A stretch of 64,000 bases of DNA from Rhizobium acidisoli (lineage in GTDB: Bacteria > Pseudomonadota > Alphaproteobacteria > Rhizobiales > Rhizobiaceae): the NCBI RefSeq assembly GCF_002531755.2, contig NZ_CP034998.1, forward strand, positions 3,538,001-3,602,000, given 5' to 3'. Shown in pieces: positions 1 through 9,010 of this stretch (positions within the stretch are counted from its first letter, which is position 1; each line of letters starts with the position of its first letter). The notes beneath the pieces were generated by a model, which searched no databases, had not been told where the DNA came from, and worked only from the letters and a program-made list of their open reading frames with translations. Made by a program: the position numbers and the translations under genes.

Positions 1-1
1 C

Positions 2-1507
2 GTCTGGCTCGATATCAGCGATCTCTCGGGAAATACCCTGCGGCGTCAAGCACGCGACATGAGTTCATTGATATCGAGCATCCGTTCCTATTATTCCGCC
101 AATGTCGTCGGGCGCGTCCTGGCCGCGCATGCCAGCGGCCTGACCGAAGGCACGGTCGTCTCCCACAACTACGCGAATATTCCTGGCGCCATCCCGCTGC
201 CGGCGACGCTTTCCCTGGAGCTCGGCGATGTCATTAAGGAGCAGCAGGCCAACATCACCTACCGCTTCGTCTCCGACCTGCCGTTCAAAAGCCGTGCCTC
301 CCACGAGCTCGACGAATTCGAGAGCAAGGCACTCGCCGCGCTGCGCGCCAATCCGCAGCAGACGCTGAACGATCTCACCCGGGTCGGATTGACCGATACC
401 TTGCGCTTCATCACCCCCGTCGTCATGGGCCAGGCTTGTGTTGCCTGCCACAATACCCATCCCGAAAGCCCGAAGACCAATTGGAAAGTGGGCGATGTGC
501 GCGGCATTCAGGAAGTCATCATCCGGCAGCCCTATGCGAGCAACGTCTTCGCCTTCAAATACCTGCTCTGCTATTTTCTGTTCGTTGCCATCATCGGCAT
601 CAGCTTCATTCTCCTCCAGCGGCAGCAGGCGCGCGCGATCCATAGCGCCAACCAGGATCTGGAAACGGCAAACGAGTTCCTCGCCAGCGTTTCCCTGAAG
701 ATTTCGCGCTATCTCTCGCCGCAGATCTACAAAAGCATCTTCAGCGGGCAGAAGGATGTCGTCGTCCATACCGAGCGCAAGCGCCTGACGATCTTCTTCT
801 CCGACATCAAGGATTTCACCGCCACCACCGAACGCCTGCAGCCGGAAGCGCTGACGGCGATGCTCAACGAATATCTGACTGAGATGTCGAACATTGCCCT
901 GGAACATGGCGGCACGGTGGACAAGTTCATCGGTGACGCCATGCTGGTGTTTTTCGGTGACCCGGAAACCAGAGGTCCGGAGGAAGACGCCAAAGCCTGT
1001 CTGCGCATGGCCGTCGACATGCAGCGCCGTCTCGGTGAACTCAAGGACAGATGGCGCAGAAACGGCACCGAAGAGCCTTTCGTCGTCCGGATGGGGATCA
1101 ACAGCGGCTACTGCAACGTCGGCAATTTCGGCAGCAGCGACCGCATGGACTATACGATCATCGGAGCGGAGGCCAATCTTGCAGCCCGGCTGCAATCGAT
1201 CGCCCAGGGAGGAGAAATCGTCATCAGCTACGAAACCTATGCGCTGGTGAACGAGATCGTCGACGCCCACCCGCTGCCGCCGATCACCATGAAGGGCATC
1301 CAGCGCGAGATCGTTCCCTATGCGGTGGATGGGCTGACACTCGGTGCGGATCACAAGAGCCGCGTGCTCAGCGAACACCTCGCCGGCCTCGACCTGCATC
1401 TGGACATGAGCCGGCTGGAACCGGCCGATCGCCTCCGGGTCAGGGCGGCTCTCAAGGAGGCGATCGCCGCGCTTGATGAAAGCGCGCCGGAAGCAGCCGG
1501 CCGGTGA
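2..1507 (+). CDS. Membrane class III adenylate/guanylate cyclase with heme-type CxxCH sensor domain, 5' partial
   Basis: The frame is open from the left edge of the window (base 2), so the true start lies upstream and the ATG at 59 is internal; 501 residues are visible. Numbering from that internal Met, an extracytoplasmic domain of the DUF3365/Tll0287 type carries a CVACH motif at about 127-131, the classic covalent heme-binding signature. One membrane helix follows at about 163-187, then a short linker and a class III nucleotide cyclase domain from about 235. The metal-binding segment FFSDIKDF, the DKFIGDAM loop and the DYTIIG segment (an Asp at the base-selecting position, which favours ATP) are present, so the enzyme looks active and probably makes cAMP. 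Heme binding is inferred from the motif. A redox- or gas-sensing role is possible but unproven. Confidence 0.85.
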   Translation, partial: VWLDISDLSGNTLRRQARDMSSLISSIRSYYSANVVGRVLAAHASGLTEGTVVSHNYANIPGAIPLPATLSLELGDVIKEQQANITYRFVSDLPFKSRASHELDEFESKALAALRANPQQTLNDLTRVGLTDTLRFITPVVMGQACVACHNTHPESPKTNWKVGDVRGIQEVIIRQPYASNVFAFKYLLCYFLFVAIIGISFILLQRQQARAIHSANQDLETANEFLASVSLKISRYLSPQIYKSIFSGQKDVVVHTERKRLTIFFSDIKDFTATTERLQPEALTAMLNEYLTEMSNIALEHGGTVDKFIGDAMLVFFGDPETRGPEEDAKACLRMAVDMQRRLGELKDRWRRNGTEEPFVVRMGINSGYCNVGNFGSSDRMDYTIIGAEANLAARLQSIAQGGEIVISYETYALVNEIVDAHPLPPITMKGIQREIVPYAVDGLTLGADHKSRVLSEHLAGLDLHLDMSRLEPADRLRVRAALKEAIAALDESAPEAAGR

Positions 1508-1682
1508 CCGGACAGGGGCAAGCGTGATTTTTCCACCCGCTTTCCATATGCATCTGGACTTCCTATACCCGATCTGCTATCCCGCATCACCAATCGCAAG
1601 GCTGCGGCCGCGCGAACGTTATATTTTTGCCCCTGGCGCTGCGCCGCCGCAGGCATCAACCAACCAAAGGAACGTGATTCTC

Positions 1683-1895
1683 GTGCAGGTACTTGTCCGC
1701 GATAACAATGTCGATCAGGCTCTCCGCGCTCTCAAGAAGAAGATGCAGCGCGAAGGCATTTTCCGCGAAATGAAGATGCGCGACTACTACGAGAAGCCGT
1801 CGCAGAAGCGTGCTCGCGAAAAGGCCGAAGCTGTTCGTCGTGTTCGCAAGCTGGCCCGCAAGCGCGCCCAGCGCGAAGGTCTGGTCGCACGCTGA
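1683..1895 (+). CDS. rpsU: 30S ribosomal protein S21
   Basis: This is a 70-residue, very basic protein beginning [20 protein letters not shown], the standard alphaproteobacterial S21 sequence; it belongs to the small ribosomal subunit near the anti-Shine-Dalgarno end of 16S rRNA. The frame is open further upstream, but the family N-terminus falls at the GTG at 1683. An AAAGGA lies 12 bases before it. A second GTG at 1674 is closer to that AAAGGA but would add three non-conserved residues. An intrinsic terminator follows at 1935-1967, so it is probably transcribed alone. Confidence 0.93.
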   Translation: MQVLVRDNNVDQALRALKKKMQREGIFREMKMRDYYEKPSQKRAREKAEAVRRVRKLARKRAQREGLVAR

Positions 1896-1934
1896 GCGTT
1901 GCCGTCGTTTTTTCGACGTTTTCAGATGCATTGT

Positions 1935-1967
1935 GGCGGGGGCGATGGGTTCGCCACCGCCTTTTTT
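1935..1967 (+). terminator. Intrinsic terminator of rpsU
   Basis: GGCGG-GGCGA pairs with TCGCC-A-CCGCC around a four-base loop and is followed by six T, 40 bases after the rpsU stop. Confidence 0.7.
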
Positions 1968-2030
1968 AGTTTGCCGCTGAAGATCGCATATCCCAGTATC
2001 GGGTATGCCGCATGGGGAAAGCGAGCCCGA

Positions 2031-2900
2031 ATGGCTGTCAACACCTTCAATCCGTCCCGCGCCTGGCGCCTGCAGAAAACCGCATTCCTGCCCGCTTTGG
2101 CGCTGGCGGCAATGTTCGGCCTTGCCGGCTGTGAGACGACAAACACAACGGATGCCGTGATCAGCATCGACAAGGCGCAAGGCTCGGAAGAGAATATCGC
2201 TTCGCTGACGGCGGTCATCAACGCCAATCCCAAGGATCCGGAAGGCTACAACGTCCGCGGTTCCGCCTATGGCCGCGGCGGCCAGTTCCGCCAGGCGCTG
2301 AACGATTTCAATACAGCATTGCAGATCAATCCGCGGTTTTTCCAGGCTTATGCCAACCGCGCCCTAGTCTATCGCAACATGGGCCAGCAGGCCCAGGCGA
2401 TCAGCGATTACAATGCCGCCCTGCAGATCAATCCGAGCTACGACGTCGCCTATATCGGCCGCGGCAATGTCTATCGCATGGCCGGCCAGGATGATCAGGC
2501 CTTCAACGATTTCGACAAGGCGATCCAGCTCGGCACCACCGATGGCCGCGCCTATCACAATCGTGGCCTGATCTATCAGAAGCGCAATCAGCAGGACAAG
2601 GCGATCGACGATTTCTCGAAGGCGATCTCGCTCGCGCCGAATTCGCCCGAGCCCTATAATGGCCGCGGCATTTCCTATATCGCTCTGAATGACAACGACA
2701 ACGCCTTTGCTGATTTCAACCATGCGATCGAACTTAACGGCAACATCGCCGAATCCTGGGCCAACCAGGCGCTGGTCTACGAGCGGCGCGGCGACAAGGC
2801 GAAGGCCGCCCGGTCCTATCGCCACGCCGTCGGCCTCGATCCCAAATACCAGCCGGCTCGCGACGGCCTTGCCCGCGTCGGCGGCGCCTCGGCCGGCTAG
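2031..2900 (+). CDS. TPR-repeat lipoprotein
   Basis: The 290-residue product starts at the ATG at 2031, which is preceded by GGGGAAAGCGA; the frame is open further up but without a signal peptide. The N-terminus is basic, then hydrophobic, ending in a lipobox LAGC with the acceptor Cys at residue 34, so a lipid-anchored envelope protein is expected. From about residue 57 to the end there are at least six tandem tetratricopeptide repeats (recurrent A-x-x-D-F/Y-x-x-A-[IL]-x-[IL] units), the NlpI/TPR type that makes protein-protein scaffolds. No enzymatic domain is visible. The stop codon abuts a palindromic repeat that begins with the next base. Confidence 0.85.
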   Translation: MAVNTFNPSRAWRLQKTAFLPALALAAMFGLAGCETTNTTDAVISIDKAQGSEENIASLTAVINANPKDPEGYNVRGSAYGRGGQFRQALNDFNTALQINPRFFQAYANRALVYRNMGQQAQAISDYNAALQINPSYDVAYIGRGNVYRMAGQDDQAFNDFDKAIQLGTTDGRAYHNRGLIYQKRNQQDKAIDDFSKAISLAPNSPEPYNGRGISYIALNDNDNAFADFNHAIELNGNIAESWANQALVYERRGDKAKAARSYRHAVGLDPKYQPARDGLARVGGASAG

Positions 2901-2948
2901 AGCATGATGCCGAAAAGTGTCAGCGGTTTTCGGACGACATCATGCTCT
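2901..2948. repeat. Rhizobial palindromic repeat, copy 1
   Basis: GAGCATGATG and CATGCTC flank a core reading CCGAAAAGTGTCAGCGGTTTTCGG, which is itself an imperfect hairpin. The AGTGT-AGCGGTT core recurs in this window at 9011, 27785 and 62098, and more diverged at 8521. It starts directly after the TPR gene stop codon. It is non-coding and could shape the 3' end of the transcript. Confidence 0.75.
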
Positions 2949-2960
2949 AACTCTTTAATT

Positions 2961-3015
2961 TAGAATAGGATTCAGATTTTAGGCCAATCGGGCCTAAAAT
3001 CTGAATCCTATTCTA
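2961..3015. repeat. Perfect 25-bp inverted repeat (terminator-like cruciform)
   Basis: Arms at 2961-2985 and 2991-3015 are exact reverse complements around a five-base loop. The hairpin is AT-rich in the outer stem and has no adjacent T run, so it is not a textbook terminator, but it probably ends or protects the TPR transcript. The rest of the gap up to the kinase start at 3249 holds copy 1 of the palindromic repeat and the small hairpin at 3056-3078; no gene was seen in it. Confidence 0.8.
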
Positions 3016-3055
3016 GGGACATCCGTCGGGCGGCCGAAATATCGGCCGCCGCACG

Positions 3056-3078
3056 GTATGTCATCCTCGATGACATAC
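3056..3078. repeat. 9-bp inverted repeat upstream of the HWE kinase
   Basis: GTATGTCAT, a five-base spacer, then ATGACATAC, directly followed by ACTATAGT. It lies about 170 bases upstream of the kinase start and could be an operator or an mRNA hairpin; no family match was recognised. Confidence 0.5.
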
Positions 3079-3248
3079 TATAGTATGTTGCAACCTGCTC
3101 TTGCTCCCCCTAACATGCCGCTGCTTCGATAGCTTGCTATCAGGTGTTCGAAACAGTTTGAGGGCGGCTTGCGAGAGATGCGGATCTTTGCTTTCCTGAC
3201 CGCTCGCAAAAACCCTTGCCGGCCAGCGCATGGGACGTGGCGAAACAG

Positions 3249-4901
3249 ATGAAGATCGTCGCGCTGTTTTTTCCCAAGGCCTCGATCGGCACCTATCTCG
3301 TCGCCATGGCGGTGGCGATCGCGCTGCCGATCTTCGCCTTTGTAACGCTGCTTCTGCTGCAGCTGGAGGACAACCAGCGTTCGACGCTGCGGCGCGAGAC
3401 GGCCCAGGATGCGCTTGCGCTTTCGCGCATCATCGACCGCCAGCTTCAGGATATGGCAACGACGCTGCGGCTGCTTTCGAGCTCGCCGGAACTCGAGAAC
3501 GGCAATCTCGCCGCCTTCCACGAACGCACGGAAACGGCCCTCAGAGACAATACGCTGTTCGTCATCGCCGTCGACGGCGCCGGCCAGCAACTGTTGAATA
3601 CGCGCCGGGCGTTCGGCACTCCGCTCGGCGAGATAGCGAACATCCCGGCCCTCCAGGAAGTCATGGCCTCCGGTCGCATCGAGGCCTCCGACGTCTTTCG
3701 CGGCCGGACCAGCGGCGACTGGGTCTATAACGTCACCCTGCCGCGGAAGAATGATCCCGTCGCAGCCCTGATCATTACCCAGGACGCCAAGGATCTCGGC
3801 AAACTCGTGACAACCGAGGGCCTTGCTCCCGGCTGGTCTGCCGCCGTCATCGATCAGAGCGGCCACGTCATCGCCTCCACCGGCCCCACAAATCTCGAAC
3901 CCGGCACGCCCTTTGATCCGCGCATCCTGCCGGCGTTCACCGCGTCACGCGGCGTCTTCCAGGACGAGAAGATCCTGCCGCACATGCTGCTCGGTTATGC
4001 CAGGATTCCCGGCTGGTCGTGGAAAACGGTGATATGGGGACCGATCGCCCAGGCTTCGATCCTCAGCACCTGGCGTTTCCTCATCATTGGCGGGGTAGCC
4101 CTGGTGCTCGTCGCCGTGCTCGGCGCCTATGCCGTCGCAAGGCAGGTACGCACCACCATCCGCGATATTGCCGAAATGGCCAACCGCATGGGCGAAGGCC
4201 ATATCGTCTCGCCGGTCGAGACCAGTGTCATCGAGGCGAACCAGGTGGCGATCGCGCTCTCGAACGCCTCTTTCGATCGCAGCCAGACCGAGGACCGGCT
4301 GCGCTTCGTCATGCACGAACTCGTGCACCGCACCAAAAACCTTCTGACGCTTGCCCAGGCGATGATGCGCCAGCTCGCCAAACAGACCGACAGCGTCGAG
4401 ACCTTCCAGGCCGCCGTCGCCGACCGCCTCGAGGGGCTGGGGCGTTCGATCGAACTGCTGACCAGCGAGCAATGGGGAGGCGTGTCGCTGCGGCGGGTCG
4501 TCGACATCCACCTGCAGGCCTTCCCGCAATCGCGCGAACAGATCGAAATCACCGGCGAAGATTTCGTGCTGAAGCCGGATGCGGTGCAGAATCTCGGCCT
4601 TGCCCTGCATGAACTCGCCACAAATTCGGTGAAATATGGTGCGCTCTCTGTCCCGCAAGGCCGTGTCCGCTTCGAATGGCGCGATGTCAGGGAGGAAGAC
4701 AAGCCGGATGCCCTGCTCCGCTTCACCTGGGAGGAACGCGGCGGCCCGCCTGTGGCAGAGCCGACCCGCTCGGGTTTCGGTACGACCGTCATCAAGGCCC
4801 ATGCCGCCTCGGCCTTTCGCGGTACGGTGCAGGTCGATTTCCGGCCCGAAGGCCTGTTGTGGGTGCTGACGGCGCAGCGCGCCACGCTCGAGCGGGACTA
4901 A
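3249..4901 (+). CDS. HWE-family membrane sensor histidine kinase
   Basis: The 550-residue protein is read from the ATG at 3249; a TTG at 3216 in the same frame is a weaker alternative. Helices at about 12-34 and 274-296 flank a roughly 240-residue periplasmic sensor region of the Cache type. A short HAMP-like linker precedes the kinase core. The phospho-acceptor motif HRTKNLL (His about 360), the HELATNSVKYGAL N-box, a WEERGGP segment and a GFG glycine loop identify the HWE/HisKA_2 family typical of Rhizobiales. No response regulator gene is adjacent, so it is an orphan kinase here; the partner may be a PhyR-like or single-domain receiver elsewhere. The signal sensed is unknown. Confidence 0.85.
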   Translation: MKIVALFFPKASIGTYLVAMAVAIALPIFAFVTLLLLQLEDNQRSTLRRETAQDALALSRIIDRQLQDMATTLRLLSSSPELENGNLAAFHERTETALRDNTLFVIAVDGAGQQLLNTRRAFGTPLGEIANIPALQEVMASGRIEASDVFRGRTSGDWVYNVTLPRKNDPVAALIITQDAKDLGKLVTTEGLAPGWSAAVIDQSGHVIASTGPTNLEPGTPFDPRILPAFTASRGVFQDEKILPHMLLGYARIPGWSWKTVIWGPIAQASILSTWRFLIIGGVALVLVAVLGAYAVARQVRTTIRDIAEMANRMGEGHIVSPVETSVIEANQVAIALSNASFDRSQTEDRLRFVMHELVHRTKNLLTLAQAMMRQLAKQTDSVETFQAAVADRLEGLGRSIELLTSEQWGGVSLRRVVDIHLQAFPQSREQIEITGEDFVLKPDAVQNLGLALHELATNSVKYGALSVPQGRVRFEWRDVREEDKPDALLRFTWEERGGPPVAEPTRSGFGTTVIKAHAASAFRGTVQVDFRPEGLLWVLTAQRATLERD

Positions 4902-4913
4902 ACATCCAAGTCA

Positions 4914-4938
4914 GGAACAATCGCCACCCCTACCCGTT
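4914..4938 (+). promoter_or_regulatory. RpoE2/EcfG-type stress promoter
   Basis: GGAAC at 4914-4918 is separated by 16 bases from CGTT at 4935-4938 (GGAAC-N18-TT), which matches the known consensus of the alphaproteobacterial general stress sigma factor. It lies 30 bases before the start codon of the DUF992 gene, at the right spacing for a promoter. Confidence 0.65.
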
Positions 4939-4968
4939 TCGAACAGGTCGTTCCCAAGGAGAAAGACC

Positions 4969-5451
4969 ATGTTCAAGCAAACCATGATCGCCGCCGCGGC
5001 TCTGACAGCCGCTGCCTGGGCAAATCCGGCGGGCGCGGAAAGTTATGTCACGCTTGGCCGCCTGGTCTGCGGATCGGATGGTGGCCAGGGTCTGATCATC
5101 ACCTCGCAGAAGAACCTGATCTGCACCTATACGCCGGCGTCAGGCGGCGCCAAGGCGGTCTATGCCGGCAAGATCGAGAAGTTCGGTCTCGACATCGGCC
5201 AGACCGGCAAAAGCGTGATGATCTGGGAGGTGCTGGCGAAAACCGGCACGGATATACCGCAATTCGCGCTGGCCGGCGAATATTACGGCGTCGGCGCAGA
5301 TGCGAGCATCGGTGCAGGCGCCGGGGCCAAGGTGATCGCCGGCGGCACCAACAAGGCTTTCATGCTGCAGCCGCTGAACGTCCAGGCCCAGGAAGGGCTG
5401 AATCTCGCCATCGGCGTCGAGAAGATGACGCTGGTGCCGGGGGAGACCTGA
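4969..5451 (+). CDS. DUF992 family periplasmic protein
   Basis: The product has 160 residues and a good ribosome-binding site (AAGGAGAAAG). A cleavable signal peptide runs to about residue 23 (ANPAGA-ES). The mature part has the DUF992 layout, with a cysteine pair around LVCGSDGG and LICTY and a glycine/alanine-rich middle. The family is common and of unknown function in Rhizobiales. The promoter in front suggests general stress control. It is a single-gene unit, ending at a bidirectional terminator shared with pntB. Confidence 0.82.
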   Translation: MFKQTMIAAAALTAAAWANPAGAESYVTLGRLVCGSDGGQGLIITSQKNLICTYTPASGGAKAVYAGKIEKFGLDIGQTGKSVMIWEVLAKTGTDIPQFALAGEYYGVGADASIGAGAGAKVIAGGTNKAFMLQPLNVQAQEGLNLAIGVEKMTLVPGET

Positions 5452-5475
5452 GCAAAGCGGCTCCGAGCTGAACCG

Positions 5476-5499
5476 AACAGCCGCCCGAGGGCGGCTGTT
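5476..5499. terminator. Bidirectional terminator between DUF992 gene and pntB
   Basis: AACAGCCGCCC pairs with GGGCGGCTGTT across a two-base centre. It sits between two convergent stop codons; T follows on the plus side. Confidence 0.7.
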
Positions 5500-5509
5500 T
5501 AGCGGTCGA

Positions 5510-6904
5510 TCAATGCGAAATCGCCTTGTTGATATCCTCGGTCATCTTCTTCGCGTCACCGAGCAGCATCATCGTGCCGTCCTTATAGAACAGCGTATTG
5601 TCGATGCCGGCATAACCGGAGCCGAGCGAGCGCTTGACGAAGAGGCAGGTCTTTGCCCGGTCGACGTCGAGGATCGGCATGCCGTAGATCGGCGAGGTCT
5701 TGTCGTCGCGCGCCGCCGGATTGGTGACGTCGTTGGCGCCGATGACATAGGCGACGTCGGCCTGGGCAAATTCCGAATTGATGTCCTCGAGCTCGAAGAC
5801 CTCGTCATAGGGAACATTGGCTTCGGCGAGCAGCACGTTCATATGGCCGGGCATGCGGCCTGCGACCGGGTGGATCGCATATTTCACTTCGACGCCGTTC
5901 TTCTTCAGATTGTCGGCGAGTTCGCGCAGAGCATGCTGGGCCTGGGCGACCGCCATGCCGTATCCCGGCACGATGATGACCTTCGATGCATTGGCCATCA
6001 GATAGGCCGCATCCTCGGCCGAGCCGAGCTTGACCGTCTTGTCTGAGGTGTCGGGCCCGCTGGACGCCGTCTCGCCGCCGAAACCGCCGAGGATGACGGA
6101 GACGAAGGAACGGTTCATGCCCTTGCACATGATGTAGGAGAGGATCGCGCCGGACGAACCGACAAGCGCGCCGGTAATGATCAGCGCCAGATTGCCGAGC
6201 GTGAAGCCGATACCGGCGGCAGCCCAGCCGGAGTAGGAATTCAGCATCGAGACGACGACGGGCATATCGGCGCCGCCGATCGGCACGATCAGCAGAACGC
6301 CGAGCGCCAGCGACAGCGCCACCACGGCCCAGAAATCGAAATGACTTTCGGTGGCGGCAAGCCCGATGATGAACAGCACGATCAGCACCAGCAGCGCCGC
6401 ATTGATCAGATGCCGGTAAGGCAGCATGATCGGCTTGCCGGACATGCGCCCGTCAAGTTTCAGGAAGGCGATGATCGAACCGGTGAAGGTCAGCGCACCG
6501 ATGGCCACGCCGAGCGCCATTTCGACCCGCGCCTCGGTGTGGATCTGGCCGATCTCGCCGATGCCGAAGGAGGCGGGGGTATAGAGCGCCGAGGCCGCGA
6601 CCAAGACGGCGGCAAGGCCGACCAGCGAATGGAAACCGGCAACGAGCTGCGGCATCGAGGTCATGGCGATGGTGCGGGCGACATAGGCGCCGACGCTGCC
6701 GCCGATGGCAAGGCCGAGGATGATCAGCACGAAACCGCCGAAATTCGGCGTCGCCAGCACCAGCGTCGTCAGGATGGCGATCCCCATGCCGATCATGCCG
6801 TAGAGATTGCCCTTGCGGCTGGTGGCAGGATGCGAGAGACCCCGCAGCGCCAGGATGAAGAGAACGCCGGAGACGAGGTAGAGGAAGGCTGCGATATTGG
6901 TCAT
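5510..6904 (-). CDS. pntB: NAD(P) transhydrogenase subunit beta
   Basis: The 464-residue protein has about nine membrane helices in the first half (domain II) and a C-terminal NADP(H)-binding domain III with VIIVPGYGMAVAQAQH near 310 and the YAIHPVAGRMPGHMNVLLAEA segment. With PntAA and PntAB it forms the proton-translocating transhydrogenase of the inner membrane, which reduces NADP+ with NADH at the expense of proton motive force. It is the last gene of the operon, starting seven bases after the pntAB stop. Length and motifs are those of an intact subunit. Confidence 0.96.
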   Translation of the reverse strand: MTNIAAFLYLVSGVLFILALRGLSHPATSRKGNLYGMIGMGIAILTTLVLATPNFGGFVLIILGLAIGGSVGAYVARTIAMTSMPQLVAGFHSLVGLAAVLVAASALYTPASFGIGEIGQIHTEARVEMALGVAIGALTFTGSIIAFLKLDGRMSGKPIMLPYRHLINAALLVLIVLFIIGLAATESHFDFWAVVALSLALGVLLIVPIGGADMPVVVSMLNSYSGWAAAGIGFTLGNLALIITGALVGSSGAILSYIMCKGMNRSFVSVILGGFGGETASSGPDTSDKTVKLGSAEDAAYLMANASKVIIVPGYGMAVAQAQHALRELADNLKKNGVEVKYAIHPVAGRMPGHMNVLLAEANVPYDEVFELEDINSEFAQADVAYVIGANDVTNPAARDDKTSPIYGMPILDVDRAKTCLFVKRSLGSGYAGIDNTLFYKDGTMMLLGDAKKMTEDINKAISH

Positions 6905-6911
6905 CGGTTCC

Positions 6912-7310
6912 TCACCGGTCTTTCTTGCGGTACATCGAGAGCATTCGCTGCGTCACGAGGAAGCCGCCGAAAATGTTCACCGAGACGAGCACGAGGGCGA
7001 CGAAGCCGAAGCCGGTCGCAAGCCCGCTTGTCGAGATGCCGACTGCCAGAAGCGCGCCGACGACGATAACGGAGGAGATCGCATTGGTGACGGCCATCAG
7101 CGGCGTATGCAGCGCCGGCGTCACCGACCACACGACGTAATAACCGACGAAGATCGACAGGACGAAGATCGCCAGCTGGAAGACGAAGGGATCGATCGCC
7201 CCGCCTGTCGCAGCACTGGCCGCTTCCGGCGCATGGGCCGCTGCCGTGACGACGGCGGTGACCGCCTGGTCGAGCTGCTCCAGCGCTTTGTCCATTGCTT
7301 CACTGGCCAT
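6912..7310 (-). CDS. pntAB: NAD(P) transhydrogenase subunit alpha part 2
   Basis: A 132-residue membrane protein with three to four helices carrying the IFVGYYVVWSVTPALHTPLM segment conserved in the membrane part of the alpha subunit. In many alphaproteobacteria alpha is split in two, as here. Its ATG overlaps the pntAA stop by one base (TGATG), a sign of translational coupling. An Ala/Pro-rich N-terminal stretch of about 40 residues precedes the first helix. Confidence 0.95.
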   Translation of the reverse strand: MASEAMDKALEQLDQAVTAVVTAAAHAPEAASAATGGAIDPFVFQLAIFVLSIFVGYYVVWSVTPALHTPLMAVTNAISSVIVVGALLAVGISTSGLATGFGFVALVLVSVNIFGGFLVTQRMLSMYRKKDR

Positions 7311-8458
7311 CAGAGATCTCCCTTCTTCGCGCCGCCGAAGGCGGGATGCACCACGTCGCCGGCATAGGTCAGCATCGTCGCCTTGACGAGTTCGTCGTCG
7401 AGGTTGACGACGACGCTCCGGCTCTCCTTGTTGACCATGGTCTCGAGGAAGGTGACGAGGTTCTTGGCGTAGAGCGCCGAGGCGCTGGCAGCGACCCGGC
7501 CCGCCATGTTGGCAAAACCGATCACCTTGACGCCATCGACATCGGTGATCTCGCCGGCAACGACGCCCTCGATATTGCCGCCGCGCTCGACCGCGAGATC
7601 GACCGCGACCGCACCCGGCTTCATCGCGGCGAGCATGGCGCGCGAAACGAGCCGCGGTGCGGCGCGGCCGGGGATCAGCGCCGTGGTGATGACGATATCC
7701 TGCTTGGCGATATGCTCGGCCACCAGAGCGGCTTGCTTTGCCTGATAGTCAGCGGACATTTCCTTGGCGTAACCGCCGGCCGTTTCCGCCGCCTTGAACT
7801 CCTCGTCCTCGACGGCGATGAACTTGGCGCCGAGCGAGGCGACCTGCTCCTTGGCGGCCGGGCGCACATCGGTGGCCGAAACCGCAGCACCCAGGCGCCG
7901 CGCCGTGGCGATCGCCTGGAGACCGGCGACGCCGGCGCCCATGACGAAGACCTTGGCGGCCGGCACGGTGCCGGCAGCCGTCATCATCATCGGCATGGCG
8001 CGGTCATAAACCGCCGCCGCCTCGATGACAGCCTGATAGCCGGCAAGATTGGCCTGGGACGAAAGCACGTCCATGGACTGGGCGCGGGTAATGCGCGGCA
8101 TCAGTTCCATCGCGAAAGCCGAAAGACCGGCGCTGGCAAGAGCCGCGATCGCTTCGTCATTGCCGTAGGGATCCATGATGGCGATGACCACGGCGCCGCT
8201 TTTATAGCCTGCGATTTCCTGTTCGCTCGGGCGGCGCACCTTCAGCACCACGTCGGCGGAGGCTGCATCGGCAGAAGTACCGATCCTGGCGCCGGCGGCC
8301 TCGAACTCTCTGTCCGGAAGGCGCGACGCCGCACCGGCACCGGCTTCGACGACGACGTCAAAGCCGAAACTTTTCATTTTTTTCACGGTCTCGGCGGAGG
8401 CCGCGACACGCGTCTCCTCGCCCGCAATTTCCCTTGCAACGAAAACGATATTGCCCAA
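7310..8458 (-). CDS. pntAA: NAD(P) transhydrogenase subunit alpha part 1
   Basis: The 382-residue soluble NAD(H)-binding domain I subunit belongs to the alanine dehydrogenase/PNT family. It contains RITRAQSMDVLSSQANLAGY around residue 120 and the nucleotide-binding VMGAGVAGLQAIATARRLGA in the middle. The frame runs on upstream to an ATG at 8599, but the strong GGAGGAGGGG lies just before the TTG at 8458, and the family N-terminus (IVFVAREI...ETRVA) starts there. I therefore call the TTG start. It is the first gene of pntAA-pntAB-pntB. Confidence 0.93.
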   Translation of the reverse strand: MGNIVFVAREIAGEETRVAASAETVKKMKSFGFDVVVEAGAGAASRLPDREFEAAGARIGTSADAASADVVLKVRRPSEQEIAGYKSGAVVIAIMDPYGNDEAIAALASAGLSAFAMELMPRITRAQSMDVLSSQANLAGYQAVIEAAAVYDRAMPMMMTAAGTVPAAKVFVMGAGVAGLQAIATARRLGAAVSATDVRPAAKEQVASLGAKFIAVEDEEFKAAETAGGYAKEMSADYQAKQAALVAEHIAKQDIVITTALIPGRAAPRLVSRAMLAAMKPGAVAVDLAVERGGNIEGVVAGEITDVDGVKVIGFANMAGRVAASASALYAKNLVTFLETMVNKESRSVVVNLDDELVKATMLTYAGDVVHPAFGGAKKGDL

Positions 8459-8520
8459 CTGCCCCCTCCTCCGGGTCAGCCAGACCGCCGCAGGCTTCCC
8501 TGCGCAGGCCAAGCACCTAA

Positions 8521-8624
8521 AGCATGTCGCGCAAAACTGTCCGGCAGTCCTGCGATAACGATATGCGAGAAAATAAAGACCTGAAGCGCGAAGAGCCAAT
8601 CTGAAAGATCGCGACGCGCTTCAG
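8521..8624. repeat. Composite palindromic repeat, diverged copy 2
   Basis: The first half (8521-8566) is a diverged copy of the AGCATG...CGATATGC element. The second half has a 10-bp inverted repeat, CTGAAGCGCG at 8581-8590 and CGCGCTTCAG at 8615-8624. It lies between the oxidase subunit gene (3' side) and pntAA (5' side). Confidence 0.6.
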
Positions 8625-8661
8625 TCACAAAGCTTCGGCGAAGCCCTCCCCTGTGCCGCGC

Positions 8662-8886
8662 TCAGCGGAACAGGAAGACGCCGACAGCGAGTAGAATGAT
8701 GAAGACGAGGAGACCGCCAAGAAGACCAGCACCGCCGAAGAAACCAGCGGTCATCGCAAGCAGGAGGACGATGAGAAGCATCGAGCCGTATTTGGTGGCG
8801 GTGATGAACATGTCGTAGGTCTTTTCATGTTCTTTGTAATCCATCGGCGCGCCGGTCTCGACCGGTCCGGTATGATGTTCAGCCAT
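8662..8886 (-). CDS. aa3-type cytochrome c oxidase subunit IV
   Basis: A 74-residue protein with a hydrophilic head containing MDYKEHEKTYDMFI and two closely spaced C-terminal hydrophobic stretches. This is the short bacterial COX4 family found bound to aa3 oxidases of Paracoccus and rhizobia. GGGAGA lies before the ATG. It is not next to the ctaCDE genes, which is usual for this subunit. It stands alone between two palindromic repeat clusters. Confidence 0.9.
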   Translation of the reverse strand: MAEHHTGPVETGAPMDYKEHEKTYDMFITATKYGSMLLIVLLLAMTAGFFGGAGLLGGLLVFIILLAVGVFLFR

Positions 8887-9010
8887 AAATATCGTCTCCC
8901 TGAAATGCCTCTGCGCTGCTTGATTCCCTCGGCTGGCGAGGGAAATCCCTGCTTGCAGGAATTACACAATGACAGGCGAAAGCGCAATCCATGAGAATGC
9001 CGCAGCCAAT

